From Stramenopiles sp. TOSAG23-2 (Eukaryota; Sar), in contig LT649563.1 of NCBI GenBank assembly GCA_900128395.1, forward strand, positions 1 to 20,097: DNA of 20,097 nt, written 5' to 3'. Within the stretch, counting starts at the first letter, position 1; each line of letters opens with the position of its first letter. A program made the position numbers and the translations under genes. The notes below the pieces were generated by a model. That model searched no databases. It was not told the origin of the DNA and worked only from the letters and a program-made list of their open reading frames with translations. This document shows positions 1 to 6,798 of this stretch, piece after piece.

Positions 1-1392
1 CGACTCAGACTCTTCTGATTCTTCTGATTCATCCGATGATAATGATGATGAAGATCCTCCGCCGTTAGTATCGTGACATCTTTTCGTGTGATACCACAAA
101 CCTGCTCGGCTTTTATATACTTTATTTGGACACATTTCGCATTTAAATAATTGAGATGGTGGTGATTTTGATTCTTCCGATGTTGTTTGTTTCAGTTTCA
201 ATTTTGGTTTTGATTTCAACACCGGCTTTGAACCTAGATCTTCTTGAAGTTTAATTTCTTTCATTAACCAGTTAATATCATTCTTAAATTTGTCTGGAAG
301 AGCTCTGCCAGTAACATTTTGGAACTTTTTTTGCGCCGCATGGAGCGCGGTCAATGTTCCGTCATGGATCGGCACTCGTCTATCATAGATCCACCAACCT
401 GTTCCTGTTCTAGCATCTACAACAGGGACAGTAAAAGTTTGGATTTCTTCAGGAATAATATTCTTTGAAATGTTAAATTTACCTTTTGTTATTTTTGATT
501 TTTCTTCAATATTATTTTTCTTCTTTTCCTTCGTTTTATTTATAGTAATTTTTGAAACCATTTTTTCTGTTTCCCCATCTGGTAAGAAATATGCAAACTC
601 ACGCAATAAATCAGGTTCGTTTTTAAACAATTCTGAAAAAGAATCAAGCACACCTTCAATGCTTTGCTCTTGCTCTTTATATAGATGTAAAATATCCAGA
701 AATTTACGATATATTACAGGCCTTTCAGCAAACCTGCGCTTGATTTTTGTTACATATGAAATGGCATGGTCAAATCCAAATGGTTGCTTTGCACCACCAC
801 TACCATTCTGTTTAGGACGTAGATTTTGCATTGTTTCTGTGTTAAAGTTCTGTGCCACACGTTTTATCATGCTAGTAGAAGTTGTTTGCTTTTCCAGTTT
901 TGTAGCTTTGTTTTTGTGCAATTTTTCCTCAGTACTTTTTTTTCTGTATTTCCTTATCAACGTATTTTGCGATGGTGTAAATGATTCGAAGGCAGATGGT
1001 TGAGATGTAGCTGTGTTTTCATGCAATTTATCCTCAGCACTTGTTTTTTTTCTGTATTTCCTTATCAACGTATTTTGCGATGGTATAAATGATTCGAAGG
1101 CAGATGGTTGAGATGTAGCTGTGCTTTCATGCAATTTATCCTCAGCACTTGTTTTTTTTCTGTATTTCCTTATCAACGTATTTTGCGATGGTATAAATGA
1201 TTCGAAGGCAGATGGTTGAGATGTAGCTGTGCTTTCATGCAATTTATCCTCAGCACTTGTTTTTTTTCTGTATTTCCTTATCAACGTATTTTGCGATGGT
1301 ATAAATGATTCGAAGGCAGATGATTGAGATGACGAAATACCCCATCTAATATTATGCAATTCATTTACAAACATTTCATTTGATTTGTTCAT
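1..1392 (-). CDS. PAH-domain and C2H2-like zinc-finger protein, C-terminus beyond window edge
   Basis: The minus-strand frame is open from ATG at 1392 to base 1 (464 codons) and runs off the left edge; an in-frame TGA at 1417-1419 supports this start. Residues 25-168 are four tandem 36-residue repeats. Residues about 203-275 form a paired amphipathic helix (PAH) domain of the Sin3 type: the pattern F-L-D-I-L-H-L-Y-K, then L-F-K-N-E-P-D-L-L, then the hallmark F-L-P-D-G is clear. A segment at about 320-400 contains W333-W334-I-Y-D and a helical stretch I do not recognise. C418, C421, H435 and H440 (or C439) form one zinc finger with Y and G-L spacing like the single finger of Requiem/DPF proteins. 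The tail is Ser/Glu-rich. Known of the family: PAH domains bind short amphipathic helices of transcription factors in histone-deacetylase corepressors. Inferred: nuclear transcriptional cofactor. A single PAH domain with a zinc finger is not canonical SIN3, so no symbol is given. Confidence 0.8.
   Translation of the reverse strand, partial: MNKSNEMFVNELHNIRWGISSSQSSAFESFIPSQNTLIRKYRKKTSAEDKLHESTATSQPSAFESFIPSQNTLIRKYRKKTSAEDKLHESTATSQPSAFESFIPSQNTLIRKYRKKTSAEDKLHENTATSQPSAFESFTPSQNTLIRKYRKKSTEEKLHKNKATKLEKQTTSTSMIKRVAQNFNTETMQNLRPKQNGSGGAKQPFGFDHAISYVTKIKRRFAERPVIYRKFLDILHLYKEQEQSIEGVLDSFSELFKNEPDLLREFAYFLPDGETEKMVSKITINKTKEKKKNNIEEKSKITKGKFNISKNIIPEEIQTFTVPVVDARTGTGWWIYDRRVPIHDGTLTALHAAQKKFQNVTGRALPDKFKNDINWLMKEIKLQEDLGSKPVLKSKPKLKLKQTTSEESKSPPSQLFKCEMCPNKVYKSRAGLWYHTKRCHDTNGGGSSSSLSSDESEESEESES
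889..1320 (-). repeat. Coding tandem repeat, 4 copies of 108 bp (36 residues)
   Basis: The 8-mer tatcaacg recurs at 955, 1063, 1171 and 1279, exactly 108 bp apart. The two central units look identical at DNA level, a third differs at about two bases, and the unit nearest the PAH domain (889-996) has diverged. The unit is a multiple of three, so the frame is kept. Each unit encodes a stretch beginning S-A-F-E-S-F-I-P-S-Q followed by a basic L-I-R-K-Y-R-K-K segment. The near identity indicates recent duplication or homogenisation. Confidence 0.95.
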
Positions 1393-1680
1393 TATTGTTA
1401 TTAATACAATTTTTTCTCAGGATATATATTCTTCTTTGTTTTTTATATATAATATAAAAAATAAATAAATAAATACACGTGAATATTTTCAAACATATAG
1501 TATGTATCTTTTATACCTTGTCTCGCAATGTCTTTTCTTTTTTCAATATTGTTATATTCTTTTATTATAGAATCAATGCTCAATCTCCAATATACATACC
1601 ATTTCTATCTTTGTGTCATTTCAAAGTAATATACTAATACACACATGATGAGTTATTATTATCTTTTCTAAAAACAAATT
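1393..1680. other. AT-rich 5' spacer of the PAH gene
   Basis: This holds the presumed 5' UTR and promoter of the minus-strand PAH gene. It is AT- and pyrimidine-rich. I see no reading frame, RNA gene or recognisable element here; TATA-like runs exist but are too common in this genome to be called. Confidence 0.5.
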
Positions 1681-1920
1681 GGCCTCTCCGCAAATCCCTG
1701 CATCAGCGCGATAAATATCAAGATTTTGTCCCCGAGTTTTTGTCCCCCTGTCTTAGTCAAATAGAGAGCTGGCCTGCTATATCGTACTAAATGATGTATT
1801 AAACTCGGGGACAAAACTCGGGACAAAATCTTAACATGTAAATACCATCTAACACCACCTATCATTGCATCAGAGTCTGGGAATCAAGTTTTTGTCCCCG
1901 CGGGGATTTGCGGAGAGGCC
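1681..1920. mobile_element. MITE-like terminal-inverted-repeat element with flanking direct repeats
   Basis: The left end GGCCTCTCCGCAAATCCC (1681-1698) is the exact reverse complement of the right end (1903-1920). The match continues for about two more bases after one mismatch. An 11-base direct repeat aaaaacaaatt flanks the element (1670-1680 and 1922-1932, one extra A at 1921), which fits a target-site duplication. Inside, 1720-1748 and 1807-1832 form a second inverted pair built on ttttgtccccgag. There is also direct similarity between 1699-1748 and 1867-1902 (tgcatcag, then atcaag and tttgtcccc). GC content is above the flanks. No transposase frame is present, so it would be non-autonomous. 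TSD length of 9-11 bp would suit a Mutator-like source, but the superfamily is not established. Confidence 0.8.
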
Positions 1921-2445
1921 AAAAAACAAATTACACTTTTTAGTTATTTCTTCTTCTCTCTTATTAGTAGTCGTCTTCTATTTATTATTAGAATTATTAA
2001 AATCGGAATCTTAGTATACAAATAGATATACTTAATATATTTTTATAAAATTGATGATACCATCTTTCAGAAATTTTTCCTTACTTTTAATACTATTTCA
2101 ATATTATATTTCTTCAAAATGTGTGTATGGAAATTCCTATTGGACTTGTTGAAATGTACTTTTTTTTATACAAATGTATAGTTCACTCCCCCGCGGTCTT
2201 GAATAATATAGAGGTATCATTACAGAGGATCCCGCTCTTGTTAGCTATCATACGCAGAATTGCCTTTTCTTTCACCCGGCATAGCCGCCTGGCTAGTGCA
2301 TCCAATTTAAATTGCACAATTGGCCCAATAAAAAGTTGCCATTTTTTTATTAATTTATTGCACTATTCACTATTATAAAAAAGATGTACATGCAAGGCCA
2401 GGAAAAGTTAGTTGTGATTTGACGGGGGAAAGTGGATTAAATGTC
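1921..2445. other. Spacer with an unexplained GC-richer island (about 2186-2320)
   Basis: Most of the interval is AT-rich with no gene I can support. From about 2186 to 2320 base composition shifts towards GC, and both strands lack stops over much of it: plus about 2121-2378 (begins with GTG, not ATG) and minus about 2190-2363. A short hairpin agcc-gcct-ggct lies near 2283-2294. No tRNA, snRNA or 5S pattern fits. It could be a fragment of an old mobile element or an exon remnant. Confidence 0.3.
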
Positions 2446-3046
2446 ATGGAACGAGCGATGATTATGAATGAGATACCAACCGATATACACGATCTTATCT
2501 TTAAAGAGAGTGTCACATTAGATGTGAATGATGATAAATTTGTTGAAATTAATATACAAGAGTAAGAAATTTAAAAAAAGGTGGCGCTGTTATTCATACT
2601 TCGCATGGAAACACACAATACATAATTTATAATATATATATTTGTACGAATATTATACCACACCCCCACCCCCATTCTTTTTTTATTTTTCCTCTACACC
2701 TTCATATATTTCAAATCCATACTCATCATCGACAAAGGGTATTTCGAACAACAGAAATTTATTACTTGGCAACACTGGAACTACAAATCATACCAATATA
2801 GGAATATCTACCACACCATCACCAACTAGTATTCATGTTGACGTGACTGCCGGTAGTAGCACAACAACGTCTTTTTCCATACGATACCATGAATGTAACG
2901 ATGTCAATACGTTAATGAAACGATGTGTGGAGGAAAGAGGTGTCTGGGGATGGACGTGTGATAGTGAAAAGTTAAAAGAATTAAATCCATGTCAAGGTGG
3001 TAAAATTATTAGCAAGGAAGGTAAATGTGTAGACCCTACATGTTAA
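2446..3046 (+). CDS. Possible two-exon gene for a small Thr/Ser-rich protein with a six-cysteine C-terminus
   Basis: The downstream frame ending TAA at 3044-3046 has no ATG of its own near its left end (it opens from TTG at 2642). Its C-terminal part looks coding: a Thr/Ser/Asn-rich stretch followed by about 55 residues with six cysteines, including W-G-W-T-C and a terminal D-P-T-C. An upstream frame from ATG 2446 also looks coding and ends at a GTAAGA donor (2562). Joining 2561 to 2755, after a CAG acceptor at 2754, keeps phase and gives about 136 residues. The acceptor has a weak pyrimidine tract, and the upstream frame stays open back to 2332, so earlier exons are possible. The cysteine pattern suggests an extracytoplasmic disulfide domain, but I do not recognise the family. 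The intron is inferred. Confidence 0.3.
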
Positions 3047-3340
3047 AATCATAAAGGTAAAAAAATTACAACTACTCAAGTATTAGTTATATAATAAAAT
3101 GTACGAATTACGTAATATAACACATCATACCGATTTCGTACGTTTTTTGTTTTTTGTTTTTTTACTTTTTAGAGAATCATATTCTCTTTTTACACACACA
3201 CACGTAATGATCATAATTTTTCTTTTTGTACTGGTATATTATGATAATTGGCATAAATGCACAACCCCAAGATATCATATTTTTTTCTCCTTGATACGCT
3301 TCGTATTTAATATCTCCACACAAACATGTCCAACTTTTCT

Positions 3341-5956
3341 TTAAAATCTTGCGCACCATGTTTCATGTCGGTATCCTTCTGGTGCCGGTTTAAGTTCCCG
3401 TTCAAACCCTTCCTTTCGCTTTTCAAAATTAGACGTATCATAACAATCATTAATTTTCGGTACATGAGGTGCTTTAATTTCTTTCTTTAAGAGCTTATCA
3501 AAATCCATCGTAGCAAAGAATTTATGATTAAGAACATCTGTATGCCCATTTACACCTGATCCAAGACGATTATGTGGAAATGGATTTAACAAACTTTTTA
3601 AAACTACAGATTCAATTTGCGTAAACCCTTTTGGAAATTGCACTCGTGGATAATACGCTTCATACTCTTGCAATTCATTGAAAACTTCATTTGCATTTCT
3701 ACCTTTAAATGGCGTATATCCAATTAATAGCTCGTGTATTAATATACCAAGAGTCCACCAATCACATGCTGTATTGTGGCCAATGACTTTGTACACTTCT
3801 GGTGCAGCATATGCTGGGGTACCACATAATGTATAAGTACTACGACCATGTCGTAATCGTTTTGCAAGTCCAAAATCACATACTTTGATGTAACCATCAG
3901 AATGTATCATAATATTTTCTGGTTTTAAATCACGAAACACGATGTCATTTTCATGTAAATATTTAAATACAAGTGCAACTTGAGCGGCATAAAACTGAAC
4001 AGCTTCAGATGTAAATTTGGCATTTTTCTGCAATAATTGAAACAATTCACCACCCATTACGGAGTCCATCAACATGTAAAGCGATTGTTGATTTTTAAAC
4101 GTGCGTATCAAGTTGCATACCATGACATGATTAATAGAATCAAGCAATGTTTTTTCATTGTTGATATGATCATGTTGCTCTAAATCTTCAACTTTTTCTT
4201 TTAATATTTGCTTCAAGGCAAACGTTTTCCCCGTAACTGTATGTCGCACTAATGTCACTTTGCCATATGAGCCTTTGCCAAGCAATCGTATGCCTTCAAT
4301 ATCTTGCAACTCGATTAAATTGCCTTTTTTATCTTCCTCTGCTTTTGATCTTTTCTTGAAATGATTTGCCAAGTTATCTATTAATTTGTCACCAAACAAC
4401 ATGCGAAATTTTTCACCAGCTAATACATAACACGATGCCCCATTTTCACTTATCACTTTTGCAGATGCACGTCTTGGCGCTTTTGTTAACAGCGCACCTT
4501 CACCAAAATATTGATTTGCAAATAAATGTCCAATATCTTTCATTTCTCCATATGAAACAGATCCTTCTTTCTTTTCATTTATATTAATTTTGTTAAAGTT
4601 TTTAATGAATTTCATTTTCGGTGATTGTTGTTGATTCATTTTGTATTTTTTCTTCTTAGCATTGCGATCTGGTAATTTTACTTCAAGACCACAATCACTT
4701 GCAGTAACAATTGAACCACTTGAAGGAAACATTAAATCATTAGATTTTCGTTCCGATTCACCAAGTCCAGAATCTTTCTTCGTCGGCTCTGCACGTAAAA
4801 AAGCAATTTCACCAGTTCCAACAATAAACATTTCATCACCTTTTTCACCTTGTCTTACAATATAATCATTCTTTTCATAATGCCTCGTTTCCAACAACGA
4901 TGCGATAGTTTCGATCTCTTGGACTGATAAACCGGCAAAGGCTTTAATATGGTTTAATACTCGTGTTGCACTATTTGTACGAATAATATCATGCAACGGT
5001 CCCAACAAATCTTCAAATTCCTCCCGTGTTAAACGATACGTAGAAACGCAATGACTGTTTGCAACAACATCGGCATTCCTTGTATTATCCGTTTTTTTGT
5101 TATTGTTGTACAACGATGCTTCACCGAAAAAATCTCCTTTTGATAATTTGTTGACAATTTGATCACCAGACGAGCCACGAGAATGTTGAACGACATTGAC
5201 GTTGCCAGTTTCAATGAAATAAATCGCATTGCCTTTTTCCCCTTGCGAAATAATTTTTTGACCATATGCAAATTTGAAATTTTTCAATCGTGATGCAACT
5301 TTAGCTTGTTGCAACTCTGTCAATGGTGCAAATGCTGGAATTTTTTTAACCAAATTGTTCATTTTTGAATCGTTTTGCCGTGCAAATGTAATCAGATTTT
5401 TTTGATAAGTAGCTCTGGTCAAGACCCAAAGAAAACATTTACCTTTACCATCATTTTTGATACCTTCTTCTTGAACATTTTTCTTCTGTTCAGTTGCTAA
5501 TGAATTAGCACCAAACACATCGCCACGTTTGTATATTTTCGTTCCTACTGAAAGCTCGCCATCATAAACAATGAAAATAGTTGATTTAGTGCTGCCAAGA
5601 TATACGGTGCTCGTTTTTTCCTTAGTTTGGATCTTTAAAAAAGACAAAGAAATATTGTATAGCGCATCCTTCGATAATGACGAGAAATCAGGCCTCTTTT
5701 GAATTTTCTTTACTATCCAATCTGCATCTTTTTCAGATGGTTTGCTGTCTAACACATTTGTCAAAAGGTTATCATACGGTGATAAAGACATTTTCATTTT
5801 CAAGCTGTGGCTTCGTTTTGGTCGTTTACTTTCAATCGTTGAAAATTTCCGCGCTGGGGCTTGATCGAGATTTTTATTTTTCACACCACTTTTATCTTCA
5901 TTTTGAATTTGTTTTTCCGCATTGTTACTCGGTGTCCCAAGGCAAGTTCCCATCAT
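3341..5956 (-). CDS. Cyclic-nucleotide-regulated AGC protein kinase, PKG-like (871 aa)
   Basis: Residues about 88-195, 206-325 and 338-530 are three cyclic-nucleotide-binding domains, followed by a kinase at 553-812 and an AGC tail ending W-C-A-R-F. The second domain has F-G-E-A-S-L (277-282) with R293; the third has F-G-E-G-A-L (484-489) with R495 and an insertion of about 80 residues before it. The first has F-G-A-N-S-L, lacks the Glu and Arg, and is probably a non-binding domain. Kinase residues are complete: glycine loop 560-565, K582, E601, R675-D676, N681, D694-F-G, activation-loop T709 and A-P-E 718-720; the gatekeeper is M630. The protein starts M-M-G-T-C-L-G: initiation at the second Met (5953) would give an N-myristoylation signal with Cys for palmitoylation, as in apicomplexan PKG. 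Regulatory and catalytic parts on one chain favour PKG over PKA. The ligand is uncertain because the selectivity positions are N294 and R496. No intron is needed. Confidence 0.93.
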   Translation of the reverse strand: MMGTCLGTPSNNAEKQIQNEDKSGVKNKNLDQAPARKFSTIESKRPKRSHSLKMKMSLSPYDNLLTNVLDSKPSEKDADWIVKKIQKRPDFSSLSKDALYNISLSFLKIQTKEKTSTVYLGSTKSTIFIVYDGELSVGTKIYKRGDVFGANSLATEQKKNVQEEGIKNDGKGKCFLWVLTRATYQKNLITFARQNDSKMNNLVKKIPAFAPLTELQQAKVASRLKNFKFAYGQKIISQGEKGNAIYFIETGNVNVVQHSRGSSGDQIVNKLSKGDFFGEASLYNNNKKTDNTRNADVVANSHCVSTYRLTREEFEDLLGPLHDIIRTNSATRVLNHIKAFAGLSVQEIETIASLLETRHYEKNDYIVRQGEKGDEMFIVGTGEIAFLRAEPTKKDSGLGESERKSNDLMFPSSGSIVTASDCGLEVKLPDRNAKKKKYKMNQQQSPKMKFIKNFNKININEKKEGSVSYGEMKDIGHLFANQYFGEGALLTKAPRRASAKVISENGASCYVLAGEKFRMLFGDKLIDNLANHFKKRSKAEEDKKGNLIELQDIEGIRLLGKGSYGKVTLVRHTVTGKTFALKQILKEKVEDLEQHDHINNEKTLLDSINHVMVCNLIRTFKNQQSLYMLMDSVMGGELFQLLQKNAKFTSEAVQFYAAQVALVFKYLHENDIVFRDLKPENIMIHSDGYIKVCDFGLAKRLRHGRSTYTLCGTPAYAAPEVYKVIGHNTACDWWTLGILIHELLIGYTPFKGRNANEVFNELQEYEAYYPRVQFPKGFTQIESVVLKSLLNPFPHNRLGSGVNGHTDVLNHKFFATMDFDKLLKKEIKAPHVPKINDCYDTSNFEKRKEGFERELKPAPEGYRHETWCARF

Positions 5957-6034
5957 TTAAACAATGTGCGCAACTATCGTAAATAATGTTCGACGTTTAC
6001 AATATTTCAGTTATGGATCTTAAATTATACTTTG

Positions 6035-6498
6035 GTAAGTGTAACTTGAAAGATTATAGTTGGTTTTTCAAACGTTGCAGAGTAATTTGTTCAATAACTT
6101 TATATATAATATTTTGTTTGTTTGTAAGTTTGATACTAATATATGCTTGATATACATATATTTGTGTGTAGTAGTATTATGTTGCATTAATAATTGTGTG
6201 AATTTGCGAAATCCTGGAAATGTTATAACGAGGTCACAGCATTGCTTTTGTTAGTCGGAAGTCTGGAAGTCTTGTTAGATGAAGTCGTCCTGTGATGGAA
6301 GTCTGTGTTTTTGCCCATACTACCCCATACTAATACCTGAGCTGAGACCTGAGACAGCTTTACAGCTTTACAGCTTTATTATTTATTACCTGGTACGTAC
6401 CTATACATAGTCTAGTAAGTCATTAGGTATAAGTACGAAGCAAAAAAAAGTCAGACTTTTTTACATTTTTCATTTTTTTCATTTTCATTTTTTTGCAG
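6035..6498 (+). other. Candidate 5'-UTR intron of the 524-residue protein gene
   Basis: The donor GTAAGT (6035-6040) matches consensus. The acceptor TTTTTTTGCAG ends at 6498 after a long T-rich tract starting near 6455. Splicing would leave a short upstream ORF: ATG at 6013, seven codons, then across the junction to TAA, about 11 codons in all. The main ATG at 6799 is preceded two codons upstream by in-frame TAA, so the intron would not alter the protein. Inferred from signals only. Confidence 0.35.
6355..6378. repeat. Short tandem repeat (cagcttta)x3
   Basis: Three perfect consecutive copies of the 8-mer cagcttta, within the candidate leader intron. Confidence 0.95.
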
Positions 6499-6580
6499 GT
6501 TTGATAGGATAAGTTTCACTAGTAAACATATTATTCTATCAAGTATAAATATTACGTCTCATTTCAAAGTATCCGTATTA

Positions 6581-6627
6581 ACAACATAACAACATAACAA
6601 CAACAACACAACAACAACAACACAAAA
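6581..6627 (+). repeat. ACA/CAA-rich low-complexity leader
   Basis: Nearly pure A/C sequence built of aacaac and ataac units, about 170 bp upstream of ATG 6799, probably in the 5' UTR. CAA-rich unstructured leaders are known to favour ribosome scanning; that role here is inference. Confidence 0.6.
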
Positions 6628-6798
6628 ACTATATAATACCAGCAGCAGTATTATTTATACATCATCATATTATTAATAATACTACTATAAAAACGGATTA
6701 ATACTAATAAATAATTTATTAAAACATATGTTTCAAGGGTAAAAAGAGATAAAACTAATGTATTCCTGTTTGCAACTCACCGGTATATTATATAACAA

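Larger units (their letters stand above)
5957..6798. promoter_or_regulatory. Divergent spacer between the PKG-like kinase and the 524-residue protein
   Basis: This 842-bp region should contain both promoters. The kinase gene reads leftward from 5956 and the other gene rightward from 6799. Visible contents are a candidate 5'-leader intron (6035-6498), a triple 8-bp repeat (6355-6378), imprecise repeats of ggaagtct near 6256-6303, and an ACA/CAA-rich leader (6581-6627). No further coding region is supported. Confidence 0.6.

Noticed and set aside
470-1003. Plus-strand 177-codon frame
   Set aside because: Shadow of the PAH/zinc-finger gene, whose minus-strand frame has clear domain motifs.
889-1320. 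CRISPR-like array
   Set aside because: Units are contiguous 108-bp coding repeats without unique spacers.
1668-1865. Minus-strand 65-codon frame
   Set aside because: It lies almost wholly inside the inverted-repeat element and is built from its internal repeats; no protein features.
2186-2320. Possible tRNA, 5S or spliceosomal RNA
   Set aside because: Checked by eye for box A/B, the U5 loop, U6 core and Sm site; only partial resemblances were found and no full fold.
2121-2378. Plus-strand 85-codon frame
   Set aside because: Starts with GTG, has no recognisable features, and the opposite strand is equally open over the GC-richer island.
3341-5956. Standard PKA catalytic subunit or S6K-type AGC kinase
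   Set aside because: Three cyclic-nucleotide-binding domains are on the same chain, and the tail ends W-x3-F as in PKG rather than with a separate regulatory subunit.
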